A stretch of DNA of 64,000 nucleotides from Paraoerskovia sediminicola (GTDB taxonomy: Bacteria > Actinomycetota > Actinomycetes > Actinomycetales > Cellulomonadaceae), in NCBI RefSeq assembly GCF_030296575.1, contig NZ_AP027729.1:682001-746000 (forward strand), given 5' to 3'. The notes beneath the pieces are model-generated. The model saw only the letters and a list, made by a program, of their open reading frames with translations. It ran no database searches and was not told where the DNA came from. This document shows positions 1 through 7,921 of the stretch, one piece after another (within the stretch, counting starts at the first letter, position 1; each line of letters opens with the position of its first letter). The translations under genes and the position numbers were made by a program.

Positions 1-1
1 C

Positions 2-199
2 CGGGTGCTCGCGATCTACTCCCCCGTCCTGCTCGGGGGCCACGCGGTGGGCGGTCTCGTCGCCGGCGCGCTCACCGAGTCGATCGGCGTCCGCGAGGGC
101 CTGGTCGTCGTCGGTGTCCTGGCGATGGTGTCGGCGCTCGTCACGGCGATCGCCGTCCGCGGGCGGCGCGAGGACGGCGGCGCTCCCCCGCCGCACTGA
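2..199 (+). CDS. C-terminal end of an MFS-type transporter (partial)
   Basis: Only the last 65 codons lie in the window; the 5' part is cut off by the window edge. The fragment shows two hydrophobic stretches separated by a short loop containing TESIGVREG, which is typical of the last two transmembrane helices of a major facilitator superfamily permease. It ends with a short charged cytoplasmic tail (RGRREDGGAPPPH). The substrate cannot be told. A strong hairpin at 350-393 follows and probably ends its transcript. The family assignment rests on a short fragment and is tentative. Confidence 0.5.
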   Translation, partial: RVLAIYSPVLLGGHAVGGLVAGALTESIGVREGLVVVGVLAMVSALVTAIAVRGRREDGGAPPPH

Positions 200-349
200 C
201 CGGCGGGCGGTCGGATCCCGACCGGCGAGCGACCGGCACCCGCCGGCAGCCGCCGGCACCCGACCGAGCAACCAACCAGCACCGGACCGGACCGCACCGA
301 CCCACACCCGTGCCGGCGTCCGACAAGCGCCCGTGCCGACGCCAGAACG

Positions 350-393
350 CGGGCTGCCGCCCCCGGATCGCATGATCCGGGGGCGGCAGCCCG
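350..393. terminator. Bidirectional transcription terminator hairpin
   Basis: A perfect 20-bp inverted repeat (350-369 with 374-393) encloses a 4-base GCAT loop. It lies between two convergent genes, the transporter fragment ending at 199 and the rhamnogalacturonan lyase ending at 435, and can serve both. There is no clear T tract, as is common for actinobacterial terminators. Confidence 0.85.
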
Positions 394-434
394 CTTCTCG
401 ACCGACACCTGCGGTCAGGGTCAGCCGTCCAGGC

Positions 435-3400
435 TCAGCCCTGCGCCTCCCACGGACCCGAGGTCGAGGCCCCCGGCTCCTGGCTCCGCGTCCACCACTT
501 CGCCGCGTACGTCACGCCGTCGTGCTCGACCACGTCACCGGCCACGAACACCCGCGACGGGGTCCACACCGCGGTGCCGTCCTCCGTCACCCGGTGCTCC
601 TGCCACGCCCCCCACACCGAGGCGCCCGGGACCTCCCGCGTCCACCACGACGCGACCCACTCGGACTCCCCGTACGAGACCCGGTCACCCGAGGTGTACG
701 TCGCGCCCGCGTCCCACAGCGGCACACAGGTCGCGCCCGTGTCCCCCTTGGTCCACGTCCACGAGTCCGGGTTCTTCGTCGCCGACGGCTTGTCCGTCAG
801 CACGTACCCCGGCATCGGGACCGCGACCACCTTCACCCCGCCGTCGTTCTTGCGGGACTCCGTGTAGGTGACGCCCACGACCACCGGCAGCGGCGCACCG
901 GTCACGTTCGCCGCACCGCACGGATCCACCCACGTCGGGGCGACCGGGGTCACCTCGACGAGGTCACCCCCACCGTCCGGATCGACGAGCTCGCCCAGGA
1001 CCTCGTCCGTCGTGTAGGCGATGGACGGCGCCGCAGGCGTCTCCATGCCCTCACCGAGGAAGTACCCGGTGTGCGGCGGCTGGTTGTACGAGGTGTTCTG
1101 CCACGCCACACCGAGGCGGTAGACCGGGTCGGACTGCAGCGTGCGCAGCCGGTGGTCCGTGAGATCCACCGTCGTGGCGATCCGCAACGCCGAGGAGTCC
1201 TCGAGCCGCGTGACGATCTCCTCCCGCCAGTCACCGAACAGATCCGCCTGGAGCGCCAGGTTGCCCTTCGTGTCGTTGCTGGTCAGGGTCCCGGACGCCC
1301 GATAGACCTCGACCGTCTCCTCGGTCTCCCAGTCCCACTTGCCGATCGTCGGGACACCCGTGCGGGTCTCCTCCGTCCAGTCGTGGTCCTGGATCTCTCG
1401 CAGGAGGTCGCCGTCCCACCACGTGACGCCGTTCGCCGCGGGGATCGAGTTGCTGATCAGCTCACCCTGAGCCGAGTGCAGGAACCCCTCGACGTCGTTC
1501 CACGGGCCGCCGTCGGTGACGTTCCACGCCTCCGCGCCGACGTACCGGGGGTCGATGTCGCCCGCGGTCCCACGACCGGTGTCCTTGGTGCCCGGAACCG
1601 ACCACAGGATCTCGCCGGTCCCCGCGTCACGGAACGTGGCGATGAGGTTGCCGTTGTGCCCCGGGTCCTCGTGAGGTCCGAAGACCTCGAGGCCGTCCCG
1701 GGTCGGGTCGAGGTCGGAGACGTGGAGCGCGTCCCCGTGCCAGAGCTCGGTGTTGTAGAGGGGCGAGCCGTCGTCGTCGATGGTCATCGCACCGAACACG
1801 ATCTCGTCCTTCTGGTCGCCGTCGACGTCGGCCACGGAGAACTGGTGGTTCCCCTGACCGCGATACTCGTCACCCGCCACGTCCGAGTCGAAGACCCATC
1901 GCTCGGTGAGCTCCGTGCCGTCGAAGTCGTAGGCGGCCAGCACCGTGCGCGTGTAGTAGCCGCGGCTGAACACGAGCGACGGACGCTCCCCGTCGAGGTA
2001 CGCGGTGCCCGCGAGGAACCTGTCGACGCGGTTGCCGTAGGTGTCGCCCCACGCGCCGACGTCCCCGCGCGGCGGCGTGTAGTCGATCGTGTCGAGCGCA
2101 GCACCCGTCGCACCGTCGAACACCGTGAGGTACTCCGGACCGGTGAGCACGTAGCCGCCCGAGTTCCGGTAGTCGGCACGCGGGTCGCCGACGACGGCGC
2201 CCGCCCCGTCGACCACGCCGTCCGCCGTCTTCATCGTGACCTCGGCGCGACCGTCACCGTCCAGGTCGAAGACCTGGAACTGCGTGTAGTGAGCGCCGGC
2301 CCGGATGTTCTTGCCCAGGTCGATGCGCCACAGCCGCGTCCCGTCCAGCTCGTAGGCGTCGACGTACACCGTGCCGGTGTACCCGCCGCGCGAGTTGTCC
2401 TGGCTGTTCGTCGGGTCCCACTTGAGGACGATCTCGTACTCGCCGTCACCGTCGACGTCGCCGATCGACGCGTCGTTGGCCCGGTACGAGTAGGGCTGGC
2501 CGTCCTTGGTGTAGTCGTCCGCCGGCTTCTCGATCGGGACGTCGAGGGTCTGGTCGTCCCAGGCCTCGAAGTCCTCGGTCGCCCAGCGCTCGACGTCGTC
2601 GACCACCGAACTGACCCGGTAGGTCGCCTCCGTCGAGCCGTCGGCGTCGAGCACGTTCGTGCTGCCGGCGACCGGAGCGTCGGTGATCTTCTCCCCGTCG
2701 CGGTAGACGTTGAACGCGATCGACTCCGGGTCGAGACCGAGCATGCGCCACCCGAGGTAGACGCCCTCCTCCGTGTCGACGGCGACCGGCGAGCGGTCGA
2801 TCCGCTCCGCCTGGCGCACCAGGGTCGTGACCGCGGGCGACGTGACCGACTCGGACAGGTCCGAGACGCCACCTGCGTTGACCGCAGCGACCGCGTACGT
2901 GTACTCGATCGTCGTCAGCACGTCCGTGTCGGTGAAGACCGCCGCGTCGGCGCGCCCGACGAGCGCGAGGTCCTCGCCCGGCTCCGCCCGGTAGACCTGG
3001 TAGAACAACGCCTCGTCCGAGCCGTCCCAGGTGAGGGTCACGTCGTTCTTGTTCACGTCGCCCAGGGTGAGCCCGGTCGGGACCGGAGCCTTCGCGACGT
3101 CCGTGTCGACCGTCGTCAGCTCGAGCGCGTTCGACGCCACCGACTCGGTGCCGGCCGCATCGAGCGCGACGACGGTGTAGGTGTACTCGAGGCCGACGTC
3201 CGCCGTCGTGTCGACATAGGTCGTCTCGTCGACGTCCGCGAGCGCCTCGGCCTCAGGGGCAGAGGCCGACTTGCGGTACACGCGGTACGCCGTCGCGTCC
3301 TCAGTCCCCGTCCAGCTCAGGGAGACCGAGACGTCGCTGCTGTCGATCGAGATGTCGTCGAGCGCGAGGCCCGACGGCGCGAGGAGCAGCGGCGTGATCT

Positions 3401-6146
3401 CGATGCCGTTGAGGCGCGACGACGAACCCGTCATGACGAGGTTGATCTGGCCGTCCGTCACGAGCACCGGCTGGCTGATCTTCTGCGACACGGAACCGCG
3501 GCCCGCGTTCGAGGCACCGAAGTCCTTGCCCTCGATCTGCACGTTCGAGCGGCTGGTCCCGATCCAGTCGCCGTTGTAGGTCTTGACGGCGTACGTGCCG
3601 TTCGGGACGTCGACGACGAACTCCTGCTCGCTGGACGGGAGCAGGAAGTCCCGCTCGATGTCGTTCGGTGCCGGGTCGTAGCCCGTGCCGCGGTCGCGGC
3701 CGCCCATGCCGCCCTCGATCCAACCCCAGCCCTGTTCGGCGGAGTAGATCGTGGACTCGCTGACCTCGGTGTACCCGGGCATCAGGGGGTCGCCGGTGCG
3801 CTGCACGTCGAACTTGTACAGCGGCGCCTTGGTCGTGGCGCTGACCGTCGCGGACGGCGCGGAGTCGCCCCGGCCGTTGACCGCCACGACCCGGAAGTCG
3901 TACGACGCGCCCTCGGCGAGCCCCGTGACGGCGGCCTGCGCGATGGTCGACGTGGTCACGAGCGCGAAGTCGGCGTCAGGTGCGCCGCCGTCCTTGCGGA
4001 AGACCTTGTAGATGTCGGCGCCCTCGACGTCGGTCCAGCTGAGCTGGGCACCCGCGTTCGAGACGTTCGAGACGACGACACCGGCCGGCGCCTCGGGAAC
4101 CTCAGCCGGCGGGTCCACCTCGACGATCTCGTCGGCGAGCGGGTCGTCGAGCGACGCCACGTCGGTCGCGACGAGGCGGGCCATCTGGATGGCGCCGTAC
4201 TCCTGGAAGTGCGTGTCGTCCTGGGTGCCGTTCGGGCGCCCGGGGTACACGCCTGCGGGAACGTGCAGGAAGACGGACTTGGCCTCCTCCGGCCCGATCT
4301 CGTTCAGGTACGCCCGGCTCGACGCGGAGAGGTCCACGAGCGCGGTGCCCGTCTCCTGGGCGAGGTCGGTCGCGGCCCGGACGTAGTCGGGGAACGACAC
4401 GTTCGCCGTCCCGTCCGCGGCGTACGACCTGCGGGACACCGGCGTCACGAGGATCGGGGTGGCGCCGCGCTGGCGTGCCCCGTCCACGAACGTGCGCAGG
4501 TACTCGTAGTAGTCGTCCGGCGCGGCCCAGCGGTCGTCGACCCCGTACGAGTTGTCGTTGTGGCCGAACTGGGCGAAGAGGTAGTCACCGGGGCGGACGG
4601 CGAGGAGCACCTCGTCGAGACGGCCCTGGCTGATGAAGTTCTTCGAGCTGCGTCCACCGATCGACTTGTTCTCGACCGTGACGTCGTCGCCGACGAAGCG
4701 CTCGAGCATCTGGCCCCAGCCCGCCTGCGGCGCGTAGTCGGCGGTGTAGGTCTGCACGGTCGAGTCGCCCGTGATCCAGAGCGTCGGCTCGTCCCCCGCG
4801 TCACGCGCGCTCTGCTGGGTGATGACGAGCGAGTTGAGGTTCGCCGCCGTCCCCGCGAAGTCGAGGTTGAGCTGGCCGTCGACGACCGCGATGTCGAACG
4901 ACATCTCCAGGTACTCGCCGGCGGCCTGCGCCGACTGCTGCACCTTCGCCATCTGCTCGACGGTGATCGCGACGTCGGTGCCCGCCTCGGCGTCGCCGGC
5001 GATCAGGTCGACGGTGTAGTCGCCGTCGGGGACGTCGACGACGAGCTCGGTGTCGCCGACCGTGACGAAGTCCGTCCGCACCGCGTCGTCGGTGCCGCGG
5101 TCGGTCGAGGTGACCTGGGCGACGTCGACGAAGCCCGCGCGGTTCTCGGCGTCGTAGGCCGTGTCGGCGCCGAGGAGCGTCGCCCCGGGGGCGAGCTCGC
5201 CGTCACCGAGGTCGAACGAGAGCACGCCGTCGGCGGGGAGCTCGACCTGCGGACCGGAGAGGCTCGAGACCGCGGCGACCGAGGGTGCCGAGAGACCGTC
5301 GGCGTCCCGCGCCTGGACCCGGTAGTAGTGCACCGCGGTCGTGTCGACCTCGTCGGTGGTCTGGACCACCCTGGCGGCGGTCTCGTCGACCTGCGTGTAC
5401 TGGCCGTCGACCGCGTCGGAGCGCGACACGACGTAGCCCGTCGCTCCGTCGACCTCGTCCCACCGCAGCGTCACGGCGTCGTCGGTGACGTGCGACATGC
5501 GCACGTTCGCCGGGGCAGCGATGCCCGACTCCGGAGGATCGGTCGGGTCCGTGGGGTCCGTCGGCTCGGGGTCGGGGGCGTCCCCGGTCCCGGTGACCTC
5601 GATCCCCGCGACATACGCAGCGCCCTTGCCCGTGAGTCCGATGGTCAGCTGGCCGTCCGTGACGGTGGTCGACAGGGTCTGCTCGGCGCTCTGCGCCGGG
5701 TCCGCGTAGATGTGGACCGGGTCGGCACCCTCGAGGACGACGCTGGTCCGCGTCTGGCTGGTCCCCGGCAGCAGGTCGCCGACGATGGCCCGGACCTCGT
5801 AGTCGCCCGCGGGCACGTCGACGAGGAACTCCCACCCGTCCCCGAGGACGAAGTCGCCCGCGATCGGCTGCGACGCGTCACGGGTGCGCGCAGCGAGATC
5901 GAACGATGCCGCTATCCCGTAGCCTGTCTCGGCCGCGTACCGGTTGGCCGGGTCGATCCCGGTCCACCCGTCTGCGACGGGCCCGCCGGCCTCACCGAAG
6001 TCGAACGCCGCGTGGAACGGCGGGTCCTCCGTGTCGGCGCTCGCGGGGATCGCCATGAGCGGGAGTCCCGAGAGCGCGAGCGCCGCTCCCGTGAACCCCG
6101 CGATGGTCCGACGCGCTCTCCGCGCGCCCGGTCGTTCGTCAGTCAT
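435..6146 (-). CDS. Secreted fusion of rhamnogalacturonan acetylesterase (CE12) and rhamnogalacturonan lyase (PL11)
   Basis: A 1,903-residue extracellular enzyme predicted to deacetylate and cleave the RG-I backbone. A signal peptide (RR-containing n-region, cleavage after about residue 37, ASA) is followed by a malectin-like beta domain, a Pro/Asp/Thr linker (PTDPTDPTDP) and an FnIII domain. A CE12 SGNH esterase follows: GDSTVQT near residue 460 carries the nucleophile Ser, FGHND near 528 the oxyanion Asn, and DDTHF near 645 the catalytic Asp/His. After further FnIII and malectin-like modules comes the PL11 catalytic domain (about 1115-1697), with repeated DVDGDG calcium-type loops. Two tandem WWT-containing modules resembling CBM5/12 close the protein (about 1808-1903). 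The domain calls are by motif and length. Its promoter overlaps a LacI-type operator shared with the oxidoreductase cluster at 11-20 kb. No frameshift occurs over 5.7 kb. Confidence 0.9.
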   Translation of the reverse strand: MTDERPGARRARRTIAGFTGAALALSGLPLMAIPASADTEDPPFHAAFDFGEAGGPVADGWTGIDPANRYAAETGYGIAASFDLAARTRDASQPIAGDFVLGDGWEFLVDVPAGDYEVRAIVGDLLPGTSQTRTSVVLEGADPVHIYADPAQSAEQTLSTTVTDGQLTIGLTGKGAAYVAGIEVTGTGDAPDPEPTDPTDPTDPPESGIAAPANVRMSHVTDDAVTLRWDEVDGATGYVVSRSDAVDGQYTQVDETAARVVQTTDEVDTTAVHYYRVQARDADGLSAPSVAAVSSLSGPQVELPADGVLSFDLGDGELAPGATLLGADTAYDAENRAGFVDVAQVTSTDRGTDDAVRTDFVTVGDTELVVDVPDGDYTVDLIAGDAEAGTDVAITVEQMAKVQQSAQAAGEYLEMSFDIAVVDGQLNLDFAGTAANLNSLVITQQSARDAGDEPTLWITGDSTVQTYTADYAPQAGWGQMLERFVGDDVTVENKSIGGRSSKNFISQGRLDEVLLAVRPGDYLFAQFGHNDNSYGVDDRWAAPDDYYEYLRTFVDGARQRGATPILVTPVSRRSYAADGTANVSFPDYVRAATDLAQETGTALVDLSASSRAYLNEIGPEEAKSVFLHVPAGVYPGRPNGTQDDTHFQEYGAIQMARLVATDVASLDDPLADEIVEVDPPAEVPEAPAGVVVSNVSNAGAQLSWTDVEGADIYKVFRKDGGAPDADFALVTTSTIAQAAVTGLAEGASYDFRVVAVNGRGDSAPSATVSATTKAPLYKFDVQRTGDPLMPGYTEVSESTIYSAEQGWGWIEGGMGGRDRGTGYDPAPNDIERDFLLPSSEQEFVVDVPNGTYAVKTYNGDWIGTSRSNVQIEGKDFGASNAGRGSVSQKISQPVLVTDGQINLVMTGSSSRLNGIEITPLLLAPSGLALDDISIDSSDVSVSLSWTGTEDATAYRVYRKSASAPEAEALADVDETTYVDTTADVGLEYTYTVVALDAAGTESVASNALELTTVDTDVAKAPVPTGLTLGDVNKNDVTLTWDGSDEALFYQVYRAEPGEDLALVGRADAAVFTDTDVLTTIEYTYAVAAVNAGGVSDLSESVTSPAVTTLVRQAERIDRSPVAVDTEEGVYLGWRMLGLDPESIAFNVYRDGEKITDAPVAGSTNVLDADGSTEATYRVSSVVDDVERWATEDFEAWDDQTLDVPIEKPADDYTKDGQPYSYRANDASIGDVDGDGEYEIVLKWDPTNSQDNSRGGYTGTVYVDAYELDGTRLWRIDLGKNIRAGAHYTQFQVFDLDGDGRAEVTMKTADGVVDGAGAVVGDPRADYRNSGGYVLTGPEYLTVFDGATGAALDTIDYTPPRGDVGAWGDTYGNRVDRFLAGTAYLDGERPSLVFSRGYYTRTVLAAYDFDGTELTERWVFDSDVAGDEYRGQGNHQFSVADVDGDQKDEIVFGAMTIDDDGSPLYNTELWHGDALHVSDLDPTRDGLEVFGPHEDPGHNGNLIATFRDAGTGEILWSVPGTKDTGRGTAGDIDPRYVGAEAWNVTDGGPWNDVEGFLHSAQGELISNSIPAANGVTWWDGDLLREIQDHDWTEETRTGVPTIGKWDWETEETVEVYRASGTLTSNDTKGNLALQADLFGDWREEIVTRLEDSSALRIATTVDLTDHRLRTLQSDPVYRLGVAWQNTSYNQPPHTGYFLGEGMETPAAPSIAYTTDEVLGELVDPDGGGDLVEVTPVAPTWVDPCGAANVTGAPLPVVVGVTYTESRKNDGGVKVVAVPMPGYVLTDKPSATKNPDSWTWTKGDTGATCVPLWDAGATYTSGDRVSYGESEWVASWWTREVPGASVWGAWQEHRVTEDGTAVWTPSRVFVAGDVVEHDGVTYAAKWWTRSQEPGASTSGPWEAQG

Positions 6147-6207
6147 TGCTTCACCGTTCGTCTCGTCCTTGAGATCGTGCTCGGTCCGCCAGGTATCGAT
6201 CCAAGAA

Positions 6208-6219
6208 TGAATCGATTCA
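6208..6219. promoter_or_regulatory. Perfect 12-bp palindrome TGAATCGATTCA, LacI-type operator candidate
   Basis: TGAATCGATTCA is a perfect palindrome with the central CG and TGAA/TTCA arms usual for LacI-family operators. It lies about 65 bp upstream of the rhamnogalacturonan lyase start, inside the 5' leader if the promoter at 6249-6277 is used. A weaker partner centred on another ATCGAT lies 16 bp away at 6194-6203. Which regulator binds is unknown. Confidence 0.5.
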
Positions 6220-6248
6220 CTGCCCCTGTCGTTTCGTGCTGCCCCTGA

Positions 6249-6277
6249 TGTCTACCCTGGGTCGGCGCTCGTGGCAA
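6249..6277 (-). promoter_or_regulatory. Predicted promoter of the rhamnogalacturonan lyase gene
   Basis: On the minus strand TTGCCA (6277-6272) and TAGACA (6254-6249) are separated by exactly 17 bases, a plausible sigma-70-type pair. The -35 box overlaps the operator at 6273-6286. Transcription would begin near 6242, leaving a leader of about 95 bases. Confidence 0.5.
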
Positions 6278-6286
6278 CCCCTTTCC
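6273..6286. promoter_or_regulatory. LacI-type operator (GGCAACCCCTTTCC) on the lyase promoter
   Basis: This matches 12 of 14 positions of GGCAAGCGCTTTCC, found at 20089, and closely resembles the sites at 11404 and 12478. It overlaps the -35 box of the lyase promoter. The shared sequence suggests control by the LacI regulator encoded at 11437, which is an inference from motif and position. Confidence 0.5.
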
Positions 6287-6344
6287 GGGCTTCGAGCGCC
6301 ACTCCGCCTCCGCTCCGACCCTCACCTCTGGGCGAGCCGTAGCG

Positions 6345-6926
6345 CTACGCCAGACCGGCGCAGAACGACAGGACGCGCGACCACAACAGCTCCGCCGACT
6401 CCGGGTCGTGCTCGTCGGGCAACGACGGGTCCGTGAAGAGGTGCCCCCTCCCGGGGTAGTCGAAGGTCTCGACCGACGCTCCAGACGCACGGACCGAAGC
6501 GACGACGGCGTCGATGCCCGCCTGGCTGCGGAACGGGTCGTCGACCGTGTAGTGGATCTGGGCCGGGACACCGGCGGGCCACGCCTCCACGCCGATCATC
6601 GCCAGGTCCAGCGCTCCCGCGAGCATCACGACCCCCGACACCTCGCGTCGGGTCGCCACGTACTCGGCCATACCGCCACCGTTGGAGAAGCCGGCGACGA
6701 GGAACCCGTCGGGCAGGTCACGGACGGCCGCCTCGGCGAGGCCCATGAGCGCCGGGTATCCGATCGACTCGGCATAGCGGCCGGCCTCCTCGTAGTCGTC
6801 GAACACCCGGCCCTCGTACTGGTCGACGACGAGGACGTCGTGGCCTGCGGCCCGCAGCCGGTCCGCGGCGTCGTGAACGCCCGCCCGGACGCCGAGGACG
6901 GAGTGGAACAGAGCGATGTTCGTCAT
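6345..6926 (-). CDS. Dienelactone-hydrolase-like alpha/beta hydrolase
   Basis: A 193-residue cytosolic hydrolase with the compact size and fold signature of the dienelactone hydrolase family. The nucleophile elbow reads GFSNGGG (about residues 95-101), so the nucleophile is Ser rather than the Cys of classical dienelactone hydrolases. The acid is probably in TVDDPF and the His in GRGHLF near the C-terminus. There is no signal peptide. The gene diverges from lutA at 7109 and lies about 200 bp upstream of, and on the same strand as, the rhamnogalacturonan lyase. The natural substrate cannot be read from the sequence. Confidence 0.8.
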   Translation of the reverse strand: MTNIALFHSVLGVRAGVHDAADRLRAAGHDVLVVDQYEGRVFDDYEEAGRYAESIGYPALMGLAEAAVRDLPDGFLVAGFSNGGGMAEYVATRREVSGVVMLAGALDLAMIGVEAWPAGVPAQIHYTVDDPFRSQAGIDAVVASVRASGASVETFDYPGRGHLFTDPSLPDEHDPESAELLWSRVLSFCAGLA

Positions 6927-6973
6927 GACCGACAGTCTGCCCCGGGCGTCCGACACGTCGCCCGACAGCAGAA

Positions 6974-6985
6974 TGAAACGATACA
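6974..6985. promoter_or_regulatory. LacI-like operator candidate TGAAACGATACA
   Basis: An imperfect palindrome with central CG, located between the divergent hydrolase (start 6926) and lutA (start 7109). It resembles the TGxAAACGAT sites near uxaC at 40249-40305. The evidence is motif only. Confidence 0.25.
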
Positions 6986-7108
6986 ATCCTACGACGGCTA
7001 CCCACCACCAGGCTGGCACCAGGCTCGCGACCACGGCTGCGCGGACGACGCGCACCACCGGCCCGGGCCTGCCAGGCTGGACCGGACCGAGCTCGACGAG
7101 GAGACCAC

Positions 7109-7921
7109 ATGCGCATCGCCCTGACCGCCACCTGCGTGGCGGACTCGATGTTCCCGCAGGCCCCGCGCGCCACCGTGCGCCTCCTGGAGCGCCTCGGCCA
7201 CGAGGTGTTCTTCCCCGCCTCCCAGGCGTGCTGCGGCCAGATGCACATCAACACCGGGTACATGGACGAGGCCGTCCCGGTCGTGCGCAACCACGTCGAG
7301 TCGTTCTCGCCCGTCCTCGACGGGGAGTGGGACGCCGTCGTGGTCCCGTCCGGCTCCTGCACGGGGTCGATCCGCCACCAGCAGGGCATGGTCTGCCGCC
7401 GCGCCGGCGAGGACGCTCTCGGCGCGCGCGCCGACGCGGTCGCCGCGAAGACCTACGAGCTCTCCGAGCTGCTCGTCGACGTCCTGGGGTTGTCGGACGT
7501 CGGCGCGCACTTCGCGCACCGCGTCACCTTCCACCCCACGTGCCACTCGCTGCGCATGCTCGGCGTCGGCGACCGGCCCGAGCGGCTGCTGCGCGCCGTG
7601 GCGGGCCTGGAGCTCGTCGACCTGCCGGGCGCCGACGGGTGCTGCGGGTTCGGGGGCACGTTCGCGCTGAAGAACGCCCCCACCTCGGCCGCGATGCTCG
7701 ACGACAAGGTCGCGGCCGTCCGCTCCACCGCCGCCGAGGTCCTCGTCGCGGGCGACTACTCGTGCCTCATGCACATCGGGGGCGGGCTCTCCCGGCAGCA
7801 CGCGGGCATCGGCACCATGCACCTCGCCGAGGTCCTGGCGAGCACCGTCGACGACCCGACCCCGCTTCCCCACGCTCCAGCACCCCGAACCCGTACGGCC
7901 GGCGCGGAGGTCTCCCGATGA
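7109..7921 (+). CDS. lutA: L-lactate utilisation protein LutA (cysteine-rich CCG-domain protein)
   Basis: A 270-residue protein of the LutA/LldE family, one of three subunits of the iron-sulfur L-lactate oxidation complex that converts lactate to pyruvate in the cytoplasm. Two cysteine-rich CCG-type motifs are visible: ACCGQMH near residue 47 and DGCCGFGG near residue 173, with HPTCH near 148. These are expected to bind a cluster shared with heterodisulfide-reductase-type proteins. It is the first gene of lutABC and overlaps lutB by the ATGA arrangement, so translation is probably coupled. The start at 7109 follows a GAGGAG ribosome binding site. Confidence 0.93.
   Translation: MRIALTATCVADSMFPQAPRATVRLLERLGHEVFFPASQACCGQMHINTGYMDEAVPVVRNHVESFSPVLDGEWDAVVVPSGSCTGSIRHQQGMVCRRAGEDALGARADAVAAKTYELSELLVDVLGLSDVGAHFAHRVTFHPTCHSLRMLGVGDRPERLLRAVAGLELVDLPGADGCCGFGGTFALKNAPTSAAMLDDKVAAVRSTAAEVLVAGDYSCLMHIGGGLSRQHAGIGTMHLAEVLASTVDDPTPLPHAPAPRTRTAGAEVSR

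Noticed and set aside
114..6248. A 2,044-codon open frame antisense to the rhamnogalacturonan lyase
   Set aside because: It is rich in Arg, Val, Asp and Pro without domains, as expected for the complement of a high-GC gene, and the opposite strand carries clear CE12 and PL11 motifs.
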